From the NCBI RefSeq assembly GCF_900105495.1, contig NZ_FNTF01000002.1:2331501-2395500 (forward strand): 64,000 nt of DNA, given 5' to 3'. The notes below the pieces were generated by a model that saw nothing but the letters and a program-made list of their open reading frames with translations, was not told where the DNA came from and did not search any database. Of this stretch, positions 9,035 through 18,058 are shown in pieces. Numbering within the stretch: position 1 is the first letter of the stretch; each line of letters opens with the position of its first letter. A program made the position numbers and the translations under genes. The stretch is from Pseudomonas frederiksbergensis. Its GTDB lineage: Bacteria > Pseudomonadota > Gammaproteobacteria > Pseudomonadales > Pseudomonadaceae.

Positions 9035-9637
9035 ATGAGCGTACTCGTAGGCAAACAAGCCCCTGACTTCACCGTACCGGCTGTACTCGGCAATGGCGAA
9101 ATCGTAGACAGCTTCACCCTGTCGTCGGCCATCAAAGGCAAATACGGCCTGGTGTTCTTCTACCCACTGGACTTTACCTTCGTTTGCCCGTCCGAGCTGA
9201 TCGCTCTGGACAACCGCATGTCTGACTTCAAGGCACGCAACGTTGAAGTGATCGCCGTTTCGATCGACTCGCACTTCACCCACAACGCCTGGCGCAACAC
9301 CCCGGTCAACAATGGTGGTATCGGCCAGGTCCGTTACACCATGGCTGCCGATATCAAGCAGGAAATCATGAAGGCTTACGACGTTCAGTCCGCTGACGGC
9401 GTAGCTTTCCGTGGTGCGTTCCTGATCGACGACAAAGGCGTTGTCCGCTCGCAGATCATCAACGACCTGCCGCTGGGCCGTAACATCGAAGAGCTGGTTC
9501 GTCTGGTCGACGCACTGCAATTCCACGAAGAGCACGGTGAAGTTTGCCCTGCCAACTGGAAAAAAGGCGACAAAGGCATGACCGCTTCCACCGAAGGTGT
9601 TGCGGCTTACCTGACCGAGCACGCTGCTGCGCTGTAA
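9035..9637 (+). CDS. 2-Cys peroxiredoxin (AhpC/Prx1 type)
   Basis: Thiol peroxidase that reduces H2O2 and organic peroxides. The 200-residue protein has the peroxidatic Cys51 in FTFVCPSE, the resolving Cys in GEVCPANW near 172, and the GGIGQ/VRGA-type loops of typical 2-Cys enzymes. Start at 9035 follows CAGGAGATATCC, a strong ribosome-binding site. The position between bfd and rnt matches PA3529 in PAO1. The reductant is not encoded next to it. A strong terminator follows. Confidence 0.93.
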   Translation: MSVLVGKQAPDFTVPAVLGNGEIVDSFTLSSAIKGKYGLVFFYPLDFTFVCPSELIALDNRMSDFKARNVEVIAVSIDSHFTHNAWRNTPVNNGGIGQVRYTMAADIKQEIMKAYDVQSADGVAFRGAFLIDDKGVVRSQIINDLPLGRNIEELVRLVDALQFHEEHGEVCPANWKKGDKGMTASTEGVAAYLTEHAAAL

Positions 9638-9653
9638 GGTACGTTTGAGGCAT

Positions 9654-9684
9654 AAAAAAACCGGCCGTAGAGGCCGGTTTTTTT
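9654..9684 (+). terminator. Terminator between peroxiredoxin and rnt
   Basis: AAAAAACCGGCC / GGCCGGTTTTTT hairpin, 16 nt after the peroxiredoxin stop. The symmetrical A/T flanks mean it can also serve the convergent rnt transcript. Confidence 0.85.
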
Positions 9685-9712
9685 ATGGGCGGGATAAATC
9701 CAGCGACCGGGA

Positions 9713-10390
9713 TCAGTCGTTGAAGTCTTCCCAGCCGCCCATTTGTTTCCAGCGATTGACGATGCCGCAGAACAGCTCGGCGGTCTTCTCGGTGTCGTAG
9801 CGAGCCGAGTGGGCTTCACGACCGTCGAAGTCGATATCGGCGGCCTGACAGGCCTTGGCCAGCACGGTTTGGCCATAAGCCAGACCGGCCAGGGTCGCGG
9901 TATCGAAGCTTGAGAACGGGTGAAACGGATTACGTTTCATGTCCAGACGCGCGACAGCGGCGTTGAGGAAACCCAGGTCGAAGCTGCTGTTGTGCCCGAC
10001 CAGAATCGCCCGTTTGCAGCCGTTGGCTTTCAGGGCCTTGCGGATGCCGCGGAAAATATCGGTCAGGGCCGTTTCTTCGCTCACCGCCATACGCAGCGGG
10101 TGATCGAGTTTGATCCCGGTGAATTCCAGCGCGGCCGCTTCAATGTTCGCGCCTTCAAAAGGCTCGACGCGGAAGAAATAGGTGTGATCGGGATACACAA
10201 ACCCTTTTTCATCCATGGCGATAGTGGTTGCGGCAATTTCCAGCAAGGCGTCAGTGGCAGAGTTGAAACCACCGGTTTCAACGTCGACAACAACGGGCAG
10301 GTATCCACGGAAGCGCTCAGCCATCGGGTGGCGCGAACCACCTCCGCCGCCTTGACCGTCCTGTTCGTCGTCGAAATGGTCTTCACTCAC
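9713..10390 (-). CDS. rnt: Ribonuclease T
   Basis: DEDDh 3'-5' exoribonuclease that trims tRNA CCA ends and stable-RNA 3' ends. In 225 residues the exonuclease motifs appear in order: VVDVETGGF (ExoI), LVGHNSSFD (ExoII) and [12 protein letters not shown] (ExoIII, catalytic His). The Gly-rich N-terminus (QGGGGGSR) is a linker before the domain. The start overlaps the pyrC stop by 4 nt, so pyrC–rnt are translationally coupled. Confidence 0.95.
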   Translation of the reverse strand: MSEDHFDDEQDGQGGGGGSRHPMAERFRGYLPVVVDVETGGFNSATDALLEIAATTIAMDEKGFVYPDHTYFFRVEPFEGANIEAAALEFTGIKLDHPLRMAVSEETALTDIFRGIRKALKANGCKRAILVGHNSSFDLGFLNAAVARLDMKRNPFHPFSSFDTATLAGLAYGQTVLAKACQAADIDFDGREAHSARYDTEKTAELFCGIVNRWKQMGGWEDFND

Positions 10391-11433
10391 GCGTGTTCCT
10401 CCAGCAGGCGCCAGCGCAGTTTTTCACCGGCGCGCAGCGGGATTACGGTCAGCTCGCCAAATGGCAGGCTGGTTGGGGCGGTCCACTCTTCGCGGACCAG
10501 GGTGATGCGATCGGTGTTCACCGGCAGGCCGTAGAAACGCGGTCCGTTCAGGCTGGCGAAGGCTTCGAGCTTGTCCAGCGCGTTGCGCTGTTCGAAGGCT
10601 TCGGCATACATCTCGATCGCTGCATAAGCGGTGTAGCAACCGGCGCAGCCGCAAGCGGCTTCTTTGGCGTGCTGGGCATGGGGCGCCGAGTCGGTGCCGA
10701 GGAAGAACTTGTCGCTGCCGCTGGTGGCGGCGTCGAGCAGGGCTTCCTGATGGGTGTTGCGCTTGAGGATCGGCAGGCAATAGAAGTGCGGCCGAATCCC
10801 GCCCACCAGCATGTGGTTGCGGTTGTACAGCAGGTGATGCGCGGTGATGGTCGCGCCTACATTGGCCGAAGCCTCGTTGACGAACTGCACGGCGTCGGCG
10901 GTGGTGATGTGTTCGAACACCACTTTGAGGCTAGGGAAGCGCTCGACCACACGACGCATGTGCTCATCGATGAAGATTTTTTCGCGATCGAACACGTCGA
11001 CATCGCCACGGGTGACTTCACCGTGAACCAGCAAGGGCATCCCGACTTCGGCCATGGCCTCGAGTGCAGGGAAAATCTTGTCGATGCTGGTGACACCAGA
11101 GTCCGAGTTGGTGGTCGCGCCGGCCGGGTACAGCTTGGCGGCGTGAATGAAGCCGCTGGCCTTGGCCTCGCGAATTTCTTCGGGCTGGGTGCGGTCGGTC
11201 AGGTACAGCACCATCAACGGTTCGAAGCGGCTGCCAGCCGGGCGTGCAGCGAGAATCCGCTGGCGATAGCCGTCGGCTTCAGCGGTGTTACGCACCGGAG
11301 GTACCAGGTTGGGCATGATGATGGCGCGACCAAAGGTGCGCGCGACATCCGCGACTGTATTGGGCAACACAGCACCATCGCGAAGATGAATATGCCAGTC
11401 GTCGGGACGCAGCAGGGTCAGGCGGTCGGACAT
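10387..11433 (-). CDS. pyrC: Dihydroorotase (class II, PyrC)
   Basis: PyrC cyclises carbamoyl-aspartate to dihydroorotate in pyrimidine synthesis. The 348-residue protein shows HIHLRDG (zinc ligands), the carboxylated Lys in AAKLYPAG near 103, and the FEHITTAD and LGTDSAPH metal-site motifs. It has the length and sequence of the E. coli-type enzyme, not of the inactive PyrC' homologue. First gene of pyrC–rnt; divergent from motY. Confidence 0.95.
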   Translation of the reverse strand: MSDRLTLLRPDDWHIHLRDGAVLPNTVADVARTFGRAIIMPNLVPPVRNTAEADGYRQRILAARPAGSRFEPLMVLYLTDRTQPEEIREAKASGFIHAAKLYPAGATTNSDSGVTSIDKIFPALEAMAEVGMPLLVHGEVTRGDVDVFDREKIFIDEHMRRVVERFPSLKVVFEHITTADAVQFVNEASANVGATITAHHLLYNRNHMLVGGIRPHFYCLPILKRNTHQEALLDAATSGSDKFFLGTDSAPHAQHAKEAACGCAGCYTAYAAIEMYAEAFEQRNALDKLEAFASLNGPRFYGLPVNTDRITLVREEWTAPTSLPFGELTVIPLRAGEKLRWRLLEEHA

Positions 11434-11592
11434 GAGGGGATTCCAGGCGGGTCAAACTGAGGGGAATGCTACCGGAAAAGACTCTTCCAGGCACTCGCTA
11501 TCAAGTTTTGCAGGAAGCTTCCGATATCCAACAGGTATGCCGTAAACATCTGTGTGTCGGTCTTTTTGTTGTAGAAGCCAGTGGAGCCTTCC

Positions 11593-12501
11593 GTGCGCCA
11601 GCGTTATTTAGCCTTGCTCAGTGTGTTTGCCAGCCTTCCTGCGATGGCGCTCACTTTCCAGACCCGTCTGGAGAGCATTGAGTGGACGGTCGAAGGAGAC
11701 AAGTTCGAATGTCGTCTGACTCAGCCGATCACTGATTTTGGTTCGGGTGAGTTCGTGCGCCGTGCGGGTGAGCAAGCGACGTTCCGTCTGAAGGCCTATA
11801 ACGCGATGATCGGCGGTGGTTCGGCCACCCTGCTGGCGGCGGCTGCCCCTTGGCAGCCGGGGCGCGGCGACATCAACCTCGGTTCTGTGCGAATTGGCAG
11901 CGGCAATGTGTTGTTCAACAGCTCGCAAGTTCAGGCCGGCCGCTTGATCAGTGGCCTGTTGGATGGCCGAAGTCCGGTCGTTCGACATCACTCGGGCGAT
12001 GGTCGAGTGTCAGAAGTGCGTCTGTTGCCCGTCAAGTTCAGCCAGGCATTTAATGATTATCAGGGCTGCGTGGCGAAGCTGCTGCCGAAGAATTTCGAGC
12101 AGGTTAAACAGTCGCAGATTGGCTTCCCCGGCGAAGGCATGGATCTGGACGCGCAGGCCAAGGCGCAATTACAAGTGATGCTGGAGTTCATGAAGGCTGA
12201 TCCGACGGTCAACCACATCGAGCTCGATGGCCACTCCGATAACAGCGGCAACCGCCTGACCAATCGGGATTTGTCGCGACGTCGGGCCCTGGCAGTCATG
12301 GAATTCTTCAAGGCCAACGGCATTCAGGAGTCGCAGATCACCGTGCGTTTTCATGGTGAGCGTTATCCATTGGCGCCCAATACCAACTCCGCTAACAGGG
12401 CGAAGAACCGTCGGGTCAACGTGCACCTCGCGCGGGTTGCGCCCACCGAGAAACCGGCCCCTCAGGCCACGGCATCGGCGAGTGCCGCCTCGACCTCCTG
12501 A
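11593..12501 (+). CDS. motY: Flagellar stator-associated protein MotY (OmpA-like)
   Basis: MotY forms the T-ring around the motor and anchors the MotAB/MotCD stators to peptidoglycan. The protein starts with a signal peptide (RQRYLALLSVFASLPAMA), then an N-terminal MotY domain, and ends with an OmpA-type peptidoglycan-binding domain (about 185-290; IELDGHSDNSG, NRRVNVHL). It matches PA3526 in sequence type and position next to pyrC. GTG at 11593 is taken as start because GGAG sits 6 nt upstream; GTG at 11581 is possible and adds four residues. Confidence 0.9.
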   Translation: MRQRYLALLSVFASLPAMALTFQTRLESIEWTVEGDKFECRLTQPITDFGSGEFVRRAGEQATFRLKAYNAMIGGGSATLLAAAAPWQPGRGDINLGSVRIGSGNVLFNSSQVQAGRLISGLLDGRSPVVRHHSGDGRVSEVRLLPVKFSQAFNDYQGCVAKLLPKNFEQVKQSQIGFPGEGMDLDAQAKAQLQVMLEFMKADPTVNHIELDGHSDNSGNRLTNRDLSRRRALAVMEFFKANGIQESQITVRFHGERYPLAPNTNSANRAKNRRVNVHLARVAPTEKPAPQATASASAASTS

Positions 12502-12630
12502 ACCCGCTGTTTTCGTCGCTCACTCGACATAATCTGTCGCTTCGTCGTCATAAGCTGTCGCGCCTCTGTAAATTGCCCTGCATGAGCGGTAGACTTGGCG
12601 GCTTTCCGTAGAACCCCGTGGAGTGATGGC

Positions 12631-13848
12631 ATGGCGGACGTAAACAAGGTCGTTCTGGCGTATTCCGGCGGCCTGGACACTTCGGTGATCCTCAAGTGGC
12701 TGCAGGATACTTATAACTGTGAAGTCGTGACCTTCACCGCTGACCTGGGTCAGGGCGAAGAAGTCGAACCTGCACGCGCCAAGGCACAGGCCATGGGCGT
12801 GAAAGAGATCTACATCGACGACTTGCGCGAAGAATTCGTGCGCGATTTCGTTTTCCCGATGTTCCGCGCCAACACCGTTTACGAAGGCGAGTACCTGCTG
12901 GGTACTTCCATCGCTCGTCCGTTGATCGCCAAGCGCTTGATCGAAATCGCCAACGAAACCGGCGCGGATGCCATTTCCCACGGTGCCACCGGCAAGGGCA
13001 ACGACCAGGTTCGTTTCGAACTGGGCGCCTACGCCTTGAAACCAGGTGTGAAAGTGATTGCTCCGTGGCGCGAATGGGACCTGCTCTCCCGTGAAAAGCT
13101 GATGGATTATGCTGAAAAGCACAACATCCCGATCGAGCGTCACGGCAAGAAAAAATCCCCGTACTCGATGGATGCCAACCTGCTGCACATCTCCTATGAA
13201 GGCGGCGTGCTGGAAGACACCTGGACCGAGCACGAAGAAGACATGTGGAAATGGACCGTCTCCCCGGAGAAGGCTCCAGATAAAGCGCAATACCTGGAAC
13301 TGACCTACCGCAACGGCGACATCGTGGCACTGGACGGCGTCGAAATGACCCCGGCTACTGTGCTGGCGACCCTGAACCGTATCGGTGGCGAACACGGTAT
13401 CGGCCGTCTCGACATCGTCGAGAACCGTTACGTGGGCATGAAGTCCCGCGGCTGCTACGAAACCCCAGGCGGCACCATTATGCTGCGCGCCCACCGAGCG
13501 ATCGAATCGATCACCCTGGACCGCGAAGTGGCTCACCTCAAAGACGAGCTGATGCCTAAATACGCCAGCCTGATCTACACCGGTTACTGGTGGAGCCCTG
13601 AGCGTCTAATGCTGCAACAGATGATCGATGCGTCCCAGGCTCACGTGAACGGCGTTGTGCGCCTGAAGCTGTACAAGGGCAACGTGATCGTCACTGGTCG
13701 CAAGTCCGACGAATCGTTGTTCGATGCCAATATTGCGACCTTCGAAGAAGATGGCGGCGCCTACAACCAGGCCGACGCGGCGGGCTTCATCAAGCTCAAC
13801 GCGTTGCGCATGCGTATTGCGGCGAACAAAGGCCGGAAGCTTTTCTGA
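12631..13848 (+). CDS. argG: Argininosuccinate synthase
   Basis: Condenses citrulline and aspartate with ATP to argininosuccinate, the step after ArgF. At 405 residues it is of typical length, with the N-type PP-loop AYSGGLDTS near residue 10, [13 protein letters not shown] near 120 and the conserved [11 protein letters not shown] stretch. Start at MADVNKVV (12631); the open frame extends to 12595 without conserved sequence. Monocistronic by context, followed by a hairpin at 13868. Confidence 0.96.
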   Translation: MADVNKVVLAYSGGLDTSVILKWLQDTYNCEVVTFTADLGQGEEVEPARAKAQAMGVKEIYIDDLREEFVRDFVFPMFRANTVYEGEYLLGTSIARPLIAKRLIEIANETGADAISHGATGKGNDQVRFELGAYALKPGVKVIAPWREWDLLSREKLMDYAEKHNIPIERHGKKKSPYSMDANLLHISYEGGVLEDTWTEHEEDMWKWTVSPEKAPDKAQYLELTYRNGDIVALDGVEMTPATVLATLNRIGGEHGIGRLDIVENRYVGMKSRGCYETPGGTIMLRAHRAIESITLDREVAHLKDELMPKYASLIYTGYWWSPERLMLQQMIDASQAHVNGVVRLKLYKGNVIVTGRKSDESLFDANIATFEEDGGAYNQADAAGFIKLNALRMRIAANKGRKLF

Positions 13849-13867
13849 GACCTTTCAAACCGTAGAG

Positions 13868-13896
13868 TTGTGGCCTTGTCGGTGACAAGGCCACAA
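13868..13896 (+). terminator. Hairpin after argG
   Basis: Perfect stem TTGTGGCCTTGTC / GACAAGGCCACAA with a 3-nt loop, 19 nt after the argG stop. The T-run is weak (TTTC), so termination efficiency is uncertain. Confidence 0.65.
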
Positions 13897-13997
13897 TTTC
13901 TGAATAGGGGGATTTTCCTGCGGACATCATGTTCAGCGCTCTTTTTGTCTCTGTAATACCTTCCTTCTGATTCCTCTTTCTGAATGCTCTTCAAGCG

Positions 13998-14630
13998 TTA
14001 CCTGCTGCGTGTCAGGTAAAAAGAATGATCAAGAATCGTCAGACCGCGTGAATTCAAATTGTAGGCAATGCAAAGTGTTGAGCCGTTGCGATTTTTTGCC
14101 TGTCTTGATTGCTTGGTTGCGCTTTCCTTCAGTAGTGCCTCTGATTCAGTACAAGTGAGAAATATGATCACTTGTGCAGGACTTCCCTGTGGGTGCCGGT
14201 TTTTTTCGATCCAGGCGCCGAATTCCGTTTTCTTGTTTAGCCACCGCGCATCGACGATGTGCAGGTTTTGCAACTGCTCGGCCAGACTCACGTGCTGAAG
14301 AGCCGAAAGGCCCGAATGAATATCGATTCGGGGGGGAGGGTCCTTCAGGTTATCGGGCCGCTGACCACGTTCAGCATTGTCCATCACTTTTATAAATTGC
14401 TTTCCCTTGCTGTAATCGGAGGGCGCGTACAGCGACCGGTAGTTGAAGTTTAGTGTGGCGAAGAAAAGAAAAAGCAAATAAAAAGGAAAACTGATCAGGA
14501 ACCAGACATAGAGTTCCCGCTCCTTATTGTCTAGAAAGGGCAGCGAGACGGCGGCGGATGTTTCAGAAATGGCGGCGAATATCGCAATGACTGTCATGGG
14601 GTTTATGATTTTTTTCTTTTGTTTGTTCAT
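13998..14630 (-). CDS. Hypothetical protein with two membrane segments, AT-rich gene
   Basis: 210 residues. Two hydrophobic helices (about 11-30 and 42-62) come first, then a ~145-residue soluble part with WL, TCTE and CIAYNLNSRG motifs that I do not recognise. Base composition is clearly more AT-rich than in the neighbours and codon use is relaxed, suggesting recent acquisition or a fast-evolving gene. It is convergent with argG; its promoter would be in the AT-rich DNA to the right. Function unknown. Confidence 0.6.
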   Translation of the reverse strand: MNKQKKKIINPMTVIAIFAAISETSAAVSLPFLDNKERELYVWFLISFPFYLLFLFFATLNFNYRSLYAPSDYSKGKQFIKVMDNAERGQRPDNLKDPPPRIDIHSGLSALQHVSLAEQLQNLHIVDARWLNKKTEFGAWIEKNRHPQGSPAQVIIFLTCTESEALLKESATKQSRQAKNRNGSTLCIAYNLNSRGLTILDHSFYLTRSR

Positions 14631-15206
14631 GTTTTCTGCTCATGGAAGTATTATCTTTTCTCGATTGATTAGTGTTTTTAGTTTGATATTTATAACGAAT
14701 AGTTGGAATTTATGTTGGCGCGGAACTCCTTTTAGTGTTGGGTTTGAATAGTATGATAGTAGCGTTATTGTATGCGGGTCGGGTATCTCTGTTCCTGGTG
14801 TTTTAAGTAGTGTTGCGTTAAATGTATTTTTTAAGTGTTGCCTTGTGTGATTTTTTTCTTGTTCCTTTTTATGTGGTTTTTGTCGGGTAAAATCGAAAGT
14901 GGTAAATATCAGTTACTTTTAAGGGTAGCTCAATAGCCAGAGTTCGTTTGATCGCTTGCGGCGAATCCTCTTGTTCATGTTTCTGGTTGTAAATGGAAAC
15001 AAAAAAATTGCGGATAATCGAAATGTTTTCAGGTTGATAAAATTTTTCCTCTCACGATATTTTCTGAAAATTTGTAAGACAATTCCCTAATATCTGTAGG
15101 GAATGTCTCTCGGTGTGGGTGGCCGAGGGGGGCGGCATGCCATGGGGGAAACGACTAGGCTATTGTGCGGGCTCTAAAAATTCGAACAGCGAAATTGGAC
15201 TTGCCC
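14631..15206. other. AT-rich intergenic region
   Basis: 576 bp of low-GC DNA with T-rich tracts between the unknown membrane-protein gene and the response regulator. The short open frames here lack ribosome-binding sites and coding bias. It probably holds promoters for both divergent genes; its composition would suit MvaT/MvaU (H-NS-like) binding. No clear inverted repeat beyond short ones. Confidence 0.5.
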
Positions 15207-15833
15207 ATGAATAAAGTGCTGATCGTGGATGATCACCCTGTCATTCGTCTTGCGGTGCGTATGCTAATGGAACGTCATGGCTACGAAGTCATTGCAGAGA
15301 CAGACAATGGCGTGGATGCGTTGCAACTTGCCCGTGAGCATATGCCGGATATTGTCATCCTGGATATTGGAATACCGAAACTTGATGGATTGGAAGTCAT
15401 CGCGCGTCTGACCTCGACAGCAATGCCCATGAAGGTACTGATATTAACTTCCCAGGCGCCAGGGCATTTTTCAATGCGCTGCATGCAATCCGGTGCCGCC
15501 GGGTATGTTTGCAAACAACAAGATCTCACTGAGTTGCTCAGTGCAATAAAGGCAGTATTGTCGGGCTACAGTTACTTTCCGAATCAAGCCTTGCATACTG
15601 TGCGTTCAAGTTTGGGGAACGCCAGTGAAGCCGATATGGTCGATCGACTGTCGGGACGGGAAATGATGGTTTTGCAGCAATTGGCTCGAGGCAAGACCAA
15701 CAAGGAAATCGCCGACGGAATGTTCCTCAGCAACAAGACCGTCAGCACTTACAAGACTCGTCTGTTGTTGAAGCTCAATGCCCGCTCCCTGGTCGACCTG
15801 ATCGAATTGGCTCAACGCAATGGTCTGGTGTGA
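15207..15833 (+). CDS. LuxR-family response regulator, EvgA/BvgA-like
   Basis: 208 residues. An N-terminal receiver domain has the acidic pocket DDHP (8-11), phospho-acceptor D53 (VILDIGIPK) and Lys near 105. A C-terminal NarL/FixJ-type helix-turn-helix follows (LSGREMMVLQQLARGKTNKEIA, continuing SNKTVSTYKTRLL). The closest resemblance I know is EvgA/BvgA. ATG at 15207 is chosen; an in-frame GTG at 15165 is possible. No histidine kinase gene is adjacent, so its partner must be elsewhere. A terminator follows at 15884. Confidence 0.88.
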   Translation: MNKVLIVDDHPVIRLAVRMLMERHGYEVIAETDNGVDALQLAREHMPDIVILDIGIPKLDGLEVIARLTSTAMPMKVLILTSQAPGHFSMRCMQSGAAGYVCKQQDLTELLSAIKAVLSGYSYFPNQALHTVRSSLGNASEADMVDRLSGREMMVLQQLARGKTNKEIADGMFLSNKTVSTYKTRLLLKLNARSLVDLIELAQRNGLV

Positions 15834-15883
15834 CCGCCTCGGCGTTTGACGAGGCGCGAGGGGGATCCAGCGGCGACACTTAG

Positions 15884-15912
15884 TAAAAAGCCTCCGTTTC
15901 GGGAGGCTTTTA
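15884..15912 (+). terminator. Terminator after the response regulator
   Basis: AAAAGCCTCC-GTTTC-GGGAGGCTTTT hairpin 50 nt after the stop; it can also terminate the convergent 59-residue gene. Confidence 0.8.
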
Positions 15913-15916
15913 GGTG

Positions 15917-16096
15917 TCATAGGTCAAAATCGTAATCGGCCAATTGCTTTTGCAGTCGGCGCTCCTCCAGCAGGTTATCGATGGTACGGCGTTTGCTCAG
16001 GTTGGTCTTCGCCACTTCAACCACCGGTTCAGCATCATCAGCCTCAACAGGGGTGAAGTCGTCTTCTACGTCCAATTGCTCTTTGCCAGTGCTCAT
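15917..16096 (-). CDS. Small acidic conserved protein (PA3496-like), 59 residues
   Basis: Reading leftward from ATG 16096, a 59-residue protein begins MSTGKEQLDVEDDF and ends LADYDFDL. It has an acidic N-half and a basic helical segment (NLSKRRTIDNLLEERRLQK). TGGAGTAA lies 5 nt before the start. A short gene of this type sits beside nth in other pseudomonads (PA3496 in PAO1). Function unknown; cytoplasmic, with no signal or membrane segment. Confidence 0.75.
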   Translation of the reverse strand: MSTGKEQLDVEDDFTPVEADDAEPVVEVAKTNLSKRRTIDNLLEERRLQKQLADYDFDL

Positions 16097-16202
16097 AGTG
16101 TTACTCCAGGCTAAGGCTGCCTTTGGCGCTCCTTATATCGATAATCTCCCGGCGGGTAAAAAAGATTTTTTCAATCGATAAATCAAAAAACCTAATAGCG
16201 CC

Positions 16203-16841
16203 TCAATCGTCCGACGTCTTGTGCTTGTATTCGCACAAATCTTCAATCCGGCAACTGCCGCAGCGAGGCTTGCGGGCAAGGCAAACGTAGCGTCCGTGAA
16301 GGATCAGCCAGTGATGGGAATCCAGCAGGTATTCCTTCGGCACGAACTTCATCAGTTTTTGTTCAACCTCGACCACATTTTTCCCTGGCGCAATGCCGGT
16401 ACGGTTGCTGACCCGGAAAATATGCGTGTCCACGGCCATGGTCAGCTGGCGGAATGCGGTATTGAGCACCACGTTGGCAGTCTTGCGGCCGACGCCGGGT
16501 AACGCTTCCAGCTCTTCACGGGTTTGCGGCACTTCGCCCCCATGACGTTCGATCAGTAAGCGACAGGTCTCGATCACGTTTTTCGCTTTGCTGTTGAACA
16601 GGCCGATGGTCTTGATGTATTCCGACAGTCCCTCGACCCCCAAGGCATAAATTGCAGCCGGTGTATTGGCTACCGGGTAGAGCTTGGCGGTGGCCTTATT
16701 GACGCCGACATCGGTCGACTGTGCCGAGAGGATCACGGATATCAGCAATTCGAACGGCGAGGAGTAGGCCAGTTCGGTCTTCGGCTCCGGGTTGTCTTCG
16801 TGAAATCGGCGAAAAATTTCCAGGCGTTTTGCGGCATTCAT
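16203..16841 (-). CDS. nth: Endonuclease III
   Basis: Bifunctional DNA glycosylase/AP-lyase for oxidised pyrimidines. The 212-residue protein has the helix-hairpin-helix with catalytic Lys (LPGVGRKTANVVL), the catalytic Asp in VDTHIFRV, and the C-terminal [4Fe-4S] motif C-x6-C-x2-C-x5-C (CLARKPRCGSCRIEDLC). It lies 25 nt downstream of rsxE on the same strand, as in other gamma-proteobacteria where nth ends the rsx operon. Confidence 0.96.
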   Translation of the reverse strand: MNAAKRLEIFRRFHEDNPEPKTELAYSSPFELLISVILSAQSTDVGVNKATAKLYPVANTPAAIYALGVEGLSEYIKTIGLFNSKAKNVIETCRLLIERHGGEVPQTREELEALPGVGRKTANVVLNTAFRQLTMAVDTHIFRVSNRTGIAPGKNVVEVEQKLMKFVPKEYLLDSHHWLILHGRYVCLARKPRCGSCRIEDLCEYKHKTSDD

Positions 16842-16866
16842 GGGCAGTGAATTTCCTCGAAGGCGG

Positions 16867-17454
16867 TCAGTGTGAAGGCGTCGAGCGGGTCCAGGCCTGA
16901 CGTGCGGCGATCAGCAGTCCCAGCAGTATGAATCCGCCAGGGGCCAGGGTGACCAGGCGCAAGCCGCCGTCGGCAGTGAGCACCCAGCCTTGCCAGTCCG
17001 TTTGTGCGGTGCCTGCCAGCCATGGCAGATGGCTGCCGAGTGTCCCGCTGCCGATGAGTTCGCGCAGCAAGCCAAGGCCCACCATCAACGCGCCGAACAG
17101 GCCACTCAGGCGCAGGCGATCACGCCAGGTACTCTGGTGAAAACCGGTGTGTTCCAGCACAACGCATTGCAAGGCAATCAACCCTGCATAGAACCCAACA
17201 TGCTGGTGCCATTGCAGCGACCAGACTTGCGCGGCGAGTTCGATGCAGCTGGTCAGTGCGGCGGCCAGCAGGATGCTGGCAAGCAGACGTGTCTCTGGGA
17301 CAAGTCGGGGTCGCAAGGCGCCCATGCTCACTCCAAAGGCACTGATCGCCACGATGAACATCAACCACAAGCCCAGGGCGGACACCAATGAATCCGTGGC
17401 ACCGATCAGCGGCGCAAGCATCAGTGAATTGTGCAGCGTCGAGGACTTATTCAT
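16867..17454 (-). CDS. rsxE: Rnf/Rsx complex subunit RsxE, divergent and short
   Basis: 195 residues versus ~230 for E. coli RsxE, with six hydrophobic segments. Family landmarks are LRELIGSGTL near 135-145 and the APGGFILLGLL C-terminal helix. The first conserved Cys (LGLCP in E. coli RsxE) aligns to Ala14 (LMLAPLIG); the second is kept as C97 (LQCVVL). The start at 17454 overlaps the end of rsxG by 8 nt. Assignment rests on sequence resemblance plus operon position between rsxG and nth. Confidence 0.8.
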   Translation of the reverse strand: MNKSSTLHNSLMLAPLIGATDSLVSALGLWLMFIVAISAFGVSMGALRPRLVPETRLLASILLAAALTSCIELAAQVWSLQWHQHVGFYAGLIALQCVVLEHTGFHQSTWRDRLRLSGLFGALMVGLGLLRELIGSGTLGSHLPWLAGTAQTDWQGWVLTADGGLRLVTLAPGGFILLGLLIAARQAWTRSTPSH

Positions 17455-18058
17455 GAGTGCTGCTCCCAATCAACTGTCGCTGATGTTCGTCGAAATAGCG
17501 CAACGCGTCATGGATAGCGTTGATGACCGCTCTCGAAGTGATGGTCGCCCCCGCCATTTGATCGAATTGCCCCTGATCCTTTTTCAACGCCCAGCCATTG
17601 TCGGAAGGTTCGCTTCGGGACTTTCCGGAAAAAGCCTGAAGCCAGGTATTGGGCCAGTCGGCGAGTCGACCGCCCAGCCCCGGAGTTTCCGATTGCCTCA
17701 GCGTTTTGACGCCGAGCACTTTGCCGTTTGCGCCGATAGCGATCAGCAATTCAATGGAACCTTCGTAACCCAGGGTCTGGCTGCGCAGCAACACCGCGCT
17801 GGTCTGGCCTGTCTTGGTCGCCAGGTAGCCACCCAGCAGCGTGCTGTTGGCCAACCCGGTATTTTCCAGGGCAAGTGGTTGGTCCAGCGGCTGATTGTCG
17901 TAGCTTCCAGCAGGGAGCAAGTCCAGCAGGTTACGACTGTCGATCAGGCGCTGTTCGGCCGCAATGCGCGGCGCGCTGGTGTGCTGCACGAGGTAAGTCG
18001 CGCCAATCCCCAAGGCTGCCAGCACCACCAGGATCACAACACTCGACGTCCGGCTCAT
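17447..18058 (-). CDS. rsxG: Rnf/Rsx complex subunit RsxG (covalent FMN subunit)
   Basis: 203 residues. An N-terminal membrane helix (6-24) is followed by a periplasmic FMN-binding domain. The ApbE flavinylation motif D-Q-M-A-G-A-T is intact with acceptor Thr172, and the family block ETPGLGGRL is at 124-132. The start at 18058 overlaps the rsxD stop (ATGA). It should carry electrons between the membrane subunits on the periplasmic face. Confidence 0.88.
   Translation of the reverse strand: MSRTSSVVILVVLAALGIGATYLVQHTSAPRIAAEQRLIDSRNLLDLLPAGSYDNQPLDQPLALENTGLANSTLLGGYLATKTGQTSAVLLRSQTLGYEGSIELLIAIGANGKVLGVKTLRQSETPGLGGRLADWPNTWLQAFSGKSRSEPSDNGWALKKDQGQFDQMAGATITSRAVINAIHDALRYFDEHQRQLIGSSTHE

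Noticed and set aside
14527..14751. 74-codon frame in the AT-rich patch
   Set aside because: Mostly antisense to the start of the 210-residue gene and lacks a ribosome-binding site.
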